Shown in pieces: positions 26,931 to 33,758 of a stretch of 64,000 nucleotides of DNA. A program made the translations under genes and the position numbers. The notes below the pieces were generated by a model. It did not search any database. It was not told where the DNA came from and was given only the letters and a program-made list of their open reading frames with translations. How positions within the stretch are numbered: position 1 is the first letter of the stretch; every line of letters begins with the position of its first letter. The DNA is from Streptomyces sp. NBC_00083 (GTDB lineage Bacteria > Actinomycetota > Actinomycetes > Streptomycetales > Streptomycetaceae). The DNA lies in assembly GCF_026343295.1 (NCBI RefSeq), contig NZ_JAPELY010000003.1, forward strand, positions 1,302,001-1,366,000. The letters are read 5' to 3'.

Positions 26931-27695
26931 ATGGCCAGTGATCTTCTTTTAGGAAAAGTCGTCCTCGTCACGGGGGCAAGCAGCGGTATCGGTGCGGCTG
27001 CGGCGAAGGAGTTCGCCAAGGAAGGCGCGGCGGTCGTGTTGACCGCCCGCAGGGAGGCTCGTCTGGCGGCCCTCGTCGACGAGCTCGAGCAGGGGGGAGC
27101 GCGAGCGGCCTACGTGGTCGGTGACGTCTCGGTCGGCGAAGACGCGGCCAGGGTGGTGAAGTTCGCCGTGACCCACTTCGGACGTCTCGACGCGGCGTTC
27201 AACAACGCGGGGATCGGCGGCGACCGCACACCGCTGCATCTCATGCAGGACGACGTCTACGACACCATCATGGATGTCAACGTCCGCGGTGTCTTCAACT
27301 GCCTGCGCCACGAGATAGCCGCGATGCTGGAGACCGGCGGAGGCTCGATCGTCAACAACAGCAGCGTGGGCGGCCTGGTGGCCATCCCGACGGCCGCGCC
27401 CTATATCGCCTCCAAGCACGCGGTGATCGGCTTCACCAGGGCAGCGGCCGACGAGTACGCGAAGCAGGGCATCCGGGTCAACGCGGTGGCCCCCGGTACG
27501 ACCCGCAGTGAGATCACCGCCGACTGGTTCGCGCGCAACCCCGGGATCGAGGCGTTCGCCAACTCGGTCACACCCCAGGGCCGTACGGCGGAACCGGAGG
27601 AGATCGCGGCGGCCGCCGCATGGCTGCTCAGCGACCGGTGCCCGTTCCTCACCGGCACCGTGTTGCCGGTGGACGGAGGCTTCGTCAACCAGTGA
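26931..27695 (+). CDS. Short-chain dehydrogenase/reductase, TTA-containing
   Basis: A classical 254-residue SDR: TGASSGIG cofactor motif near residue 15, NNAGIG, a Ser in NNSSVGG, YIASK with the catalytic Tyr and Lys, and a C-terminal GTVLPVDGG. Arg residues after the second strand (TARREAR) suggest NADP(H). A plausible role is oxidation of the 5-hydroxyl left by module 3 to a ketone, so that the C1 amine can close the six-membered imine (inference). Codon 7 is TTA (26949-26951), a bldA-dependent codon placed where it would strongly gate translation. Its promoter shares the TetR operator. Confidence 0.92.
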   Translation: MASDLLLGKVVLVTGASSGIGAAAAKEFAKEGAAVVLTARREARLAALVDELEQGGARAAYVVGDVSVGEDAARVVKFAVTHFGRLDAAFNNAGIGGDRTPLHLMQDDVYDTIMDVNVRGVFNCLRHEIAAMLETGGGSIVNNSSVGGLVAIPTAAPYIASKHAVIGFTRAAADEYAKQGIRVNAVAPGTTRSEITADWFARNPGIEAFANSVTPQGRTAEPEEIAAAAAWLLSDRCPFLTGTVLPVDGGFVNQ

Positions 27696-27696
27696 A

Positions 27697-27736
27697 CCTG
27701 TGTGCCCGGGGCCGTCACCGGCCGCGGGCACACAGG
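27697..27736. terminator. Hairpin terminator between SDR and AfsA genes
   Basis: A perfect 12-bp stem (CCTGTGTGCCCG with CGGGCACACAGG) is followed by CTTTTCC and serves two convergent genes. Confidence 0.82.
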
Positions 27737-27757
27737 CTTTTCCGCCCACAGGGGTTC

Positions 27758-28717
27758 TCAGTGTGTCCCGCCGTCGAAGTCGACCACGGCCACGGTCTCC
27801 CCGCCCTGGGTGGCGACAACCCGGACGCTCGACCCGTTCTGTGCGTGCGTCGGGAGCGGCATGGCCTCGATCAGGCACGGCCGGTCGAACTCCACGTACC
27901 GGTCGAACCGGCTGTCGACGCGGATGGCATGGAGAGGGAGGGGCGCCGAGAAGGCGTACGCGGCCTGATGGGCCGCCTCCACCAGGACGAGGCCTGGAAC
28001 GTGGTCGACCGGGTGGTCGAAGAGCAGGGTGTTGCTCACATCGTTGCGCAACAGCCAGGAATGGTCCCGGTCGCCGGGAGCGAGGACGACGTCGCCCGCC
28101 GCGACGCGGCCGACCCGAGCCGGCGTGACCGGTGCCGGTACCGGCCACTCCGCCCAGTCGACGGCGATGTGGTCACCGCGTAAGCGGCGGTACGCCGCCG
28201 GCGAGATCCAGCCGAACCGGGAGTCGGCCCTGGCCACGGTGATTCCCTCGCGCGCCAAGTGGAACCGCATGTGCAGGCTGCTGGGGGTGCGCCGGCCAGG
28301 GTTCGGGTCGGATACGTCGATGGTGATGCGGAGCGCCGTCGCCTCGTCGCGCGGCGCCCGGAATCCTGGACTGATCCTGAAACGCAGTGCGTTGAGGACG
28401 GTCTGGTGCTCCAGGGGCACGCCGTACTCGCCATGGGCGACGACCAGGCCGCTCTGCCGGACGGCCTGGGCGAGGATGCGGGGATCGTAGGGCAGGTAGG
28501 TGCTCAGGGTCTTCGGCCAGACGGCATCGACGCCGAACTGATGGGCTCCGGTGCGCTCCCAGCCTGTGACCAGGATGGATTCGCTCCGTCTGAGATGTGT
28601 ATAGGCGGCGAGCGGTGCGGACGGGTGCGGAGCGGCTAACGCCTGATGGAGCGTCAGAGGACGTGAGGCAACGGCTGTTTCGGACAAGGCCCCCCCTGTC
28701 TTCGAGACTGATGTCAC
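27758..28717 (-). CDS. AfsA/ScbA-type gamma-butyrolactone (butenolide) synthase
   Basis: About 319 residues with two hotdog-like AfsA repeats. The second carries the hallmark NTLLFDHPVDHVPGLVLVEA; the first has YDPRILAQAVRQSGLVVAH. AfsA enzymes condense dihydroxyacetone phosphate with a beta-ketoacyl thioester to start signal-molecule synthesis. Residue 179 in this frame is a TTA codon (28181-28183). The start is uncertain: TTG 28738, GTG 28717 and TTG 28687 are in frame, and I favour GTG because a palindrome at 28742-28755 lies just upstream. It is convergent with the SDR and near the receptor gene. Confidence 0.9.
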   Translation of the reverse strand: MTSVSKTGGALSETAVASRPLTLHQALAAPHPSAPLAAYTHLRRSESILVTGWERTGAHQFGVDAVWPKTLSTYLPYDPRILAQAVRQSGLVVAHGEYGVPLEHQTVLNALRFRISPGFRAPRDEATALRITIDVSDPNPGRRTPSSLHMRFHLAREGITVARADSRFGWISPAAYRRLRGDHIAVDWAEWPVPAPVTPARVGRVAAGDVVLAPGDRDHSWLLRNDVSNTLLFDHPVDHVPGLVLVEAAHQAAYAFSAPLPLHAIRVDSRFDRYVEFDRPCLIEAMPLPTHAQNGSSVRVVATQGGETVAVVDFDGGTH

Positions 28718-28741
28718 GCGCGTGTCGCGTGGCGCCAAATT

Positions 28742-28755
28742 ACCGGCTAGCCGGT
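28742..28755. promoter_or_regulatory. Candidate ARE (butyrolactone receptor site) at afsA-like gene
   Basis: ACCGGCTAGCCGGT is a perfect 14-bp palindrome next to the AfsA start, flanked by GTCTGTTTT, which resembles the AT-rich arm of autoregulatory elements. Confidence 0.55.
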
Positions 28756-28825
28756 CTGTTTTCGGCGTCAGGTCAATGTGAGCTTAAGCACGGGTAATGA
28801 ATGTGTAATGAGCGGGTCATGGCGA

Positions 28826-28870
28826 CACCGTGCCCCGTCGGCGCCATGGGGCACTCGACGGGGCACGGTG
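28826..28870 (-). terminator. Hairpin terminator after amine oxidase
   Basis: A perfect 15-bp stem (CACCGTGCCCCGTCG with CGACGGGGCACGGTG) around a 15-base loop lies just past the stop of the minus-strand amine oxidase gene. Confidence 0.8.
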
Positions 28871-28919
28871 GAGCGGGACGGATCCGGACAGGTGAGGGCC
28901 GCGCGCTTCGGTTCCGGGT

Positions 28920-30350
28920 TCAGGCCAGGACTGCGGCCTTCTGTGCCGCGTACAGGCCGCTCTCGACCGCGCCCTCGATGAAGGCGCCGTTCCAGCCGCT
29001 CGCGATGTCGCTGCCCGCGAAGACGATGCGCCCGAACGGCTCATGTATCGCGGGCAGTTGCTGAAGCAGCTGTCCGGGCCGGCGCAGGCCCCAGCCGCCA
29101 CGGGCGTAGCGGTCGTCGCCCCAGGCCTGGGCCTTGTGTGCGACGACGGTGGCGCCCGGAGCGTACTTCCGCAGGGCGGCCTGAACGGCGGCCTTGTTCG
29201 ACGCGTCGAGGGAGGGGCCCGCGAATCCGATCATCAGCCGCCCTCCGCCCGGCAGTTGCTTCTGCGGGATCACCAGCGGCATGGCGGACGACTCGGGCCC
29301 CTGGCCGTAGACCGCGTCGACGTTGCCGCTGACCTGCATCCATATCTTCGTCGCCGGGTTGACGCCGGCGCCCTTCTTGGCCGTGTCGGCGAACACCGCC
29401 GGCAGGCCCGGGTTGAAGGTGATGGTCTTCCACATGTTCACGGGGACGGCCACAACGACGGTGCCCGCCTTGTAGACCCGGCCGCTGGTGAGCTTCACCT
29501 CGGCACCGGCGGAGGTGTCGGTGATCGAGGCGACCGTCGAGTTGAGGACGACCTGGGCTCCCGACGCCGAGAGCATCTTCTCCAGCAGGGCCGTCATGCC
29601 GCCGTTCGGCTTGTAGGCGGTCTGACGGTTCCAGCCGTCCATGGTCCAGCCGCCCAGCGCCCACCACTGCGCCATCGAGGTCAGGGCGCCGCGCGTGTTG
29701 TCGCCGCCGGCGAACGTGGCGCTGTATCCGGCGATCCACTGCTTGTCCACGGCGGACAGCTCGCTGAGCTGGCCGAGCCGGTCCGCGAAGGACAGGGGGT
29801 CGACCGCCTGCAGGAGATCCTTGCGGAACAACGGCTCGTTGGGGCGCTCGAAGTACTGCTCGGAGCCGGCGAAGAACTTCGTGAACAGCTCGCCCATGCG
29901 CGCGTTGGCCTCGGTCGGGGCCAGGGCCTGGAAGCCGTTCGTCGCGGGCATGACCCAGCTGGTCGGCGCTATGTCCTCGTGGCTCGTGATGCCGTAGCGC
30001 TGCAGCTCGGCGGCGACCAGGTGGTGGTCGGGGCTGAGCCAGCCGCCGCCGAGCTCTATCTGCTCGCCCGCCAGCGAGTCCGTCCAAATGCGGCCGCCGA
30101 TCCGGTTTCGGGCCTCCAGGACCACGACGCTCAGGCCCCGCGCCCTCAGCTCGCGGGCGGCCGTGCCGCCCGCATAGCCCGCGCCGACGACGACGGCGTC
30201 CGTGGTGACGGTCTCCGCGGCCCGGGCGGTTCCGCGTGCGGTCGCGCCGATCGCCCCGGCCAGCGCCGTCGCCCCGGCCGCTTGGAGCAGCGAGCGGCGT
30301 CCCAGCGGTGAAGCTGCGTATCGGCGAGTGGCTGACGGTCGAGAACTCAT
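28920..30350 (-). CDS. Tat-exported flavin monoamine oxidase
   Basis: This 476-residue enzyme starts with a twin-arginine signal (LGRRSLLQAAGATALAGAIG, then GTARA) predicting export of the folded flavoprotein. The mature part has the FAD motif VVVGAGYAGGTAARELRARG, VLEARNRIGGRIWT, and the C-terminal GRIVFAGSDIASGWNGAFIE of the monoamine oxidase family. It would oxidise an amine to an imine outside the cell with release of H2O2. In a cluster with an intracellular imine reductase this suggests reduction inside and re-oxidation outside (inference). It diverges from the receptor gene over 306 bp containing a candidate ARE. Confidence 0.9.
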   Translation of the reverse strand: MSSRPSATRRYAASPLGRRSLLQAAGATALAGAIGATARGTARAAETVTTDAVVVGAGYAGGTAARELRARGLSVVVLEARNRIGGRIWTDSLAGEQIELGGGWLSPDHHLVAAELQRYGITSHEDIAPTSWVMPATNGFQALAPTEANARMGELFTKFFAGSEQYFERPNEPLFRKDLLQAVDPLSFADRLGQLSELSAVDKQWIAGYSATFAGGDNTRGALTSMAQWWALGGWTMDGWNRQTAYKPNGGMTALLEKMLSASGAQVVLNSTVASITDTSAGAEVKLTSGRVYKAGTVVVAVPVNMWKTITFNPGLPAVFADTAKKGAGVNPATKIWMQVSGNVDAVYGQGPESSAMPLVIPQKQLPGGGRLMIGFAGPSLDASNKAAVQAALRKYAPGATVVAHKAQAWGDDRYARGGWGLRRPGQLLQQLPAIHEPFGRIVFAGSDIASGWNGAFIEGAVESGLYAAQKAAVLA

Positions 30351-30579
30351 CTACGTATCTTTTCTGTTGGTCTCGGGACGCGCGGGACACCCCTCGTCCT
30401 CCGTCGAGCAGGGCGAGCGGCTTGTACTGGCCAGCAGCAGCTAACCGGACGGCCGGAAGTCGCCGGTCACGGCGAGGTAATTGGAAGGTTTGGTTCTGCT
30501 CGGCCCGGCTTCAGGGGGCGCATGTCGGCCAGCTGGGCACGACGAGAGTCGCGGCGTCATCAATGAGCTGATATAGAAG

Positions 30580-30595
30580 ACCGGTTGTCCGGTCG
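30580..30595. promoter_or_regulatory. Candidate ARE upstream of receptor gene
   Basis: GACCGG-TTGT-CCGGTC is a perfect 6-bp inverted repeat, about 60 bases upstream of the receptor start, in the 306-bp divergent region shared with the amine oxidase. Butyrolactone receptors usually repress their own genes through such sites. Confidence 0.6.
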
Positions 30596-30656
30596 GTATC
30601 ACTCATCAGTCTGAGATTTCCACACCGGCGAGGGGTGGATGTGGCGGAGGCGGAAC

Positions 30657-31319
30657 ATGGCAAGGCAGGAACGTGCTCTTCGCACGCGCAGGATGATCCT
30701 GGAGACCGCCGCTGAGATGTTCAACGAACTCGGATACGACGCGACCACGATCGGTACGCTCATCGAGCGCGTCCAGATCACCCGCGGTGGCCTGTACTTC
30801 CACTTCACGTCGAAGGAAGAGTTGGCGCGTGCCGTGCTCGACGAGGCCGTGACCCTGGAAGGCGCCGCACCGCAGGCGTTCAAGCTGCAGGAATGGGTGG
30901 ATCTCGCACTGCTGCTCGCGCACCGCGTACCGCGGGAGCCGGTGCTCAGGGCGTCGATCCGGTTGTCCGTCGATTCCAAGGCGCGCACCATGTTCGGCAC
31001 CCGCTGGCCCGATTGGATCGCCGTGGGGACCGAGCTGCTCGGCGAGGCGAAGGAGCGGGGCGAACTGCTGCCGCACGTCGATCCGGAAGAGGTGGGCAGG
31101 CTGCTCGTCGGCGCGTGGACCGGGGTGCAGCTGGTCACCGAGGCGCTGTCGGGACGGGATCTGTCCCAGGAGATCTCCGGCCTGTTCGCGCTGCTGCTTC
31201 CCAGCATCGCCAGCGCCTCCGTCCTGGCGAAGCTGGACATCTCTCCGTACCGCGCCGAGCGGCTTCTCCGGGAGAAGAAGGCCGAGGCCGCCCAAGAGTT
31301 CGCCCCGGCCGCCCAGTAG
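30657..31319 (+). CDS. ArpA/ScbR-type gamma-butyrolactone receptor (TetR family)
   Basis: A 220-residue TetR-family protein of the butyrolactone-receptor branch: MARQERALRTRRMILETAAE, the HTH with TTIGTLIERVQITRGGLYFH, and the ligand domain with LRASIRLSVDSKARTMFG and a conserved Trp region (TRWPDWIAVGTELL). It should repress cluster regulators until the signal made by the AfsA homologue binds. I chose ATG 30657, preceded by GGAGG at six bases. The genes to its right (IS701-like protein and SARP) run in the same direction. Confidence 0.92.
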   Translation: MARQERALRTRRMILETAAEMFNELGYDATTIGTLIERVQITRGGLYFHFTSKEELARAVLDEAVTLEGAAPQAFKLQEWVDLALLLAHRVPREPVLRASIRLSVDSKARTMFGTRWPDWIAVGTELLGEAKERGELLPHVDPEEVGRLLVGAWTGVQLVTEALSGRDLSQEISGLFALLLPSIASASVLAKLDISPYRAERLLREKKAEAAQEFAPAAQ

Positions 31320-31393
31320 GGCCCCCAGCGTCCCTCCGGCGGAGCGTGAGCGCCCGCTGGCCGGATCGACCCTGTGAGCATCCTGTATAAATG

Positions 31394-31417
31394 AACCGAA
31401 CGGACGTCCTTTTTTGA
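31394..31417. promoter_or_regulatory. Promoter region of IS701-like gene with ARE-like core
   Basis: TATAAA at 31386-31391 looks like a -10 element. It is followed by AACCGAACGGACGTCC with an 8-bp palindrome GGACGTCC (31402-31409). The similarity to butyrolactone-receptor sites is moderate. Confidence 0.35.
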
Positions 31418-31472
31418 ACTAAGTGCCGTGCGGTGGGGGTGGGTTGCCCGGCTGCGGTGTCTCGGGGGGGCC

Positions 31473-32687
31473 ATGGGTCAGCACGTTCGGCACGTCGACG
31501 CCGCACGCGAGCGGCAGCCGGAGGCGCCGTTCGAAGAAATCATGTGCGACCCCGAACTCTTCGTCTCGCTGCGGCGTGCGGGCCAGCGCCTCAAGGCACA
31601 GCAGTACGTCCGCGGACTGCTGGCCCTGCCGGGGCGCAAGACACTGCGCAACATCGCCACTCAGTTCGGCGGGGATGCGGCCGAGCAGAGCGTGCATCAC
31701 TTCATCAGCGCCTCGCCGTGGGAGTGGATGCCGCTCAGGGGGGCCCTCGCCCGGCAGGTCCGGCGCACCCTCTCCCCGGAGGCCTGGGTCGTCAGGCCCG
31801 TCGTGATCCCGAAGGTCGGCGCCCATTCCATTGGTGTCGACCAGCAGTTCCTGCCGAGCCTGGGGCGCAGCCTCAACGGCCAGTACGCGCTGGGTACATG
31901 GCTGGCGTCGCCGCGTTCGGCGGTGCCTGTCGACTGGCGGTTGCGGCTGGCGGGCCGCTGGCTCGAAGAGCCGCTTCGGCAGCGGGTCGGCATCCCCGCC
32001 GGCCTCTCGGCGGGCACCTTGGAGGGCTTGGTGCGGGCCTCGGTGGCACGGCTCACGGACGTTCTCGGCTCGGATGCCGCTCCCGTGGTGGTGGACGTCG
32101 CCGGTATCGACTCCGTGGCGCTCGCCGGGGATCTGTCGGCGATGGGCGTCCCGTTTCTCGCACGGGTGTCCTCGGACACCCCGCTGCGCCTGGACCGCGG
32201 CAGGCTGCCGCGGTACGGCGACCGCGGCAGGACCGCGGGGGAGCTTGCCGCATCGCTGGCCGGACTGCGGCGGCAGGTGAACCCGGGTGACGGCACCGTG
32301 ACGGGGGTGGCCGTGCCCGTGGCGGTGCCGCATCCGGGTGCGCGGACCGGGGAGCTGCTGCTGGTGGGGGAGTGGCGGGCCGGCGCATCATCCGCGACGG
32401 GCGCTGCCCTGTGGCTGACCAACCTCGAAGGGCCCTCCCTGGCCGAGCTGTTGCGCCTGACCCGGCTGCGGTCCGTCGTGGCCCGCGACTTCGCCACCGT
32501 GTCGGAGCGCGTGGGAGCGATGGACTTCGCGGGGCGGTCGTACCCCGGCTGGCACCGTCACATCACGCTCGCCTCCATCGCCCATTACTTTCTCGTCCGG
32601 CAGCCGGACGTGGTGGTCGACCAGGTCAAGCAGCGGTCCAGCGCGCAGGGTGATGTGGACCACAGGAACCGACCTACCGTCCGGTAA
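31473..32687 (+). CDS. Domesticated IS701-family transposase homologue, catalytic residues lost
   Basis: This 404-residue protein aligns in outline with IS701-type DDE transposases: VIPKVGAHSIGVDQQF, VVVDVAGIDSVAL with FLARVSSDT, and FAGRSYPGWHRHITL. In active members the first block is preceded by DDTGFPKKG and the last reads FEGRSW; here the first Asp pair is replaced (RPVVIPKVG) and the Glu is Ala, so only the second Asp remains. I see no terminal inverted repeats. A protein kept full-length without catalytic residues, between the receptor and SARP genes, suggests a regulatory or DNA-binding role. I chose ATG 31473, preceded by a G-run. Confidence 0.8.
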   Translation: MGQHVRHVDAARERQPEAPFEEIMCDPELFVSLRRAGQRLKAQQYVRGLLALPGRKTLRNIATQFGGDAAEQSVHHFISASPWEWMPLRGALARQVRRTLSPEAWVVRPVVIPKVGAHSIGVDQQFLPSLGRSLNGQYALGTWLASPRSAVPVDWRLRLAGRWLEEPLRQRVGIPAGLSAGTLEGLVRASVARLTDVLGSDAAPVVVDVAGIDSVALAGDLSAMGVPFLARVSSDTPLRLDRGRLPRYGDRGRTAGELAASLAGLRRQVNPGDGTVTGVAVPVAVPHPGARTGELLLVGEWRAGASSATGAALWLTNLEGPSLAELLRLTRLRSVVARDFATVSERVGAMDFAGRSYPGWHRHITLASIAHYFLVRQPDVVVDQVKQRSSAQGDVDHRNRPTVR

Positions 32688-32806
32688 CCTGACACTCTCC
32701 CCCTGCGCCGGGCGACCCGGGCGGCCATCGCTCCCTAATCTCAGGACCAACACACGAGCATCGTCGGTGACACTGGCGCGAGGGCGCCGGAACGGGAGCG
32801 TGCGCA

Positions 32807-33649
32807 GTGCAGTTCAATCTCATCGGTTCCTTCGAGATCGTGACCGACGACGGCCGAACGCACGCCCCGAAGGCATCGAAAATCTGTCAGATGCTCGCGG
32901 TGCTGGCGTTCCAGCCGCGCGAGGCAGTCGCGTCGGGGGTGCTCATCGAGGAACTCTGGGGCGATGCCGCGCCGAACAGCGCGATCAGGACCCTGCAGAC
33001 GCACGTCTACCACGCACGCAGGATGCTGGACGAGGTGCAGGCGGGCGACGCCCCGCGGCGCCTGCTGCTCACCCAGGCTCCCGGCTACCGGCTCGACATC
33101 GCGGACGACGAGGTCGACATCCATGTCTTCGAGCGGCAAGTGCGCCGCGCACAGACGGAGTTGGCCGCAGGATCGCCCGAGAGAGCGGCACAGCACCTCG
33201 ACCGGGCGCGCCGATTATGGCGTGGCCCGGTACTGAGCAACGTACCCGTCGCGTCGGTGCTCAACGGGCGCATGGCCCACCTGGACGAGCTGCGTATCCG
33301 TGCCCTCGAACTGCGGGTGGAGATCGAGAACCGCCTCGGGCGGTACCGGGAGCTGCTCCCCGAATTGCGGGCCCTGGTCAATGACCACCCGCTGCACGAG
33401 TGGTTCCACGGCCAGCTCATCTCGGCTCTGCACCGCGCCGGCCGGCGCGGTGAAGCATTGCAGGCCTACCAGAACCTGTACGACGTTCTCGACCGTGAGC
33501 TGGGTCTGGAACCCTCCGCCGAGATCCAGCGGTTGCAGGCCGAGGTCCTCGGGACCAACACGCTGGACGCGGCACGGCTGAGGCCCCGTCACGACACGGG
33601 ACTGCGCACGGCTGTCACCCCTTTGTGGGCGTCGGGCGTGGCCAGCTGA
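32807..33649 (+). CDS. Short SARP-family activator, TTA-containing
   Basis: A 280-residue SARP: OmpR-type winged HTH (about residues 1-95; KICQMLAVLAFQPREAV, IRTLQTHVYHARRML) and a bacterial transcriptional activation domain (about 100-255; LHEWFHGQLISALHRAGR, LDRELGLEPSAEIQRLQ). SARPs of this size are pathway-specific activators, and it is the best candidate for switching on the PKS operons. Codon 137 is TTA (33215-33217), which ties it to bldA. The start is GTG. It is convergent with PKS1 over a strong terminator. Confidence 0.93.
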   Translation: MQFNLIGSFEIVTDDGRTHAPKASKICQMLAVLAFQPREAVASGVLIEELWGDAAPNSAIRTLQTHVYHARRMLDEVQAGDAPRRLLLTQAPGYRLDIADDEVDIHVFERQVRRAQTELAAGSPERAAQHLDRARRLWRGPVLSNVPVASVLNGRMAHLDELRIRALELRVEIENRLGRYRELLPELRALVNDHPLHEWFHGQLISALHRAGRRGEALQAYQNLYDVLDRELGLEPSAEIQRLQAEVLGTNTLDAARLRPRHDTGLRTAVTPLWASGVAS

Positions 33650-33712
33650 CGCCTTGAATCGTGGGCGCCCCCGATGCACAGGGGTTCCACTGCTGCCGTC
33701 GAATCCGTTGTC

Positions 33713-33751
33713 GAGGGGTCCTGGCCCGCCAGAGGCGGGCCAGGACCCCTC
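33713..33751. terminator. Strong bidirectional terminator, SARP/PKS1
   Basis: A perfect 18-bp stem (GAGGGGTCCTGGCCCGCC with its complement) and a 3-base loop lie between two convergent genes. Confidence 0.9.
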
Positions 33752-33758
33752 TCGTATG

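Noticed and set aside
26931..27695. SDR as the missing butyrolactone-signal reductase (BprA/ScbB-like)
   Set aside because: It is next to the AfsA gene, but it is convergent with it, separated by a terminator, and shares an operator with the imine reductase, so a pathway role is more likely.
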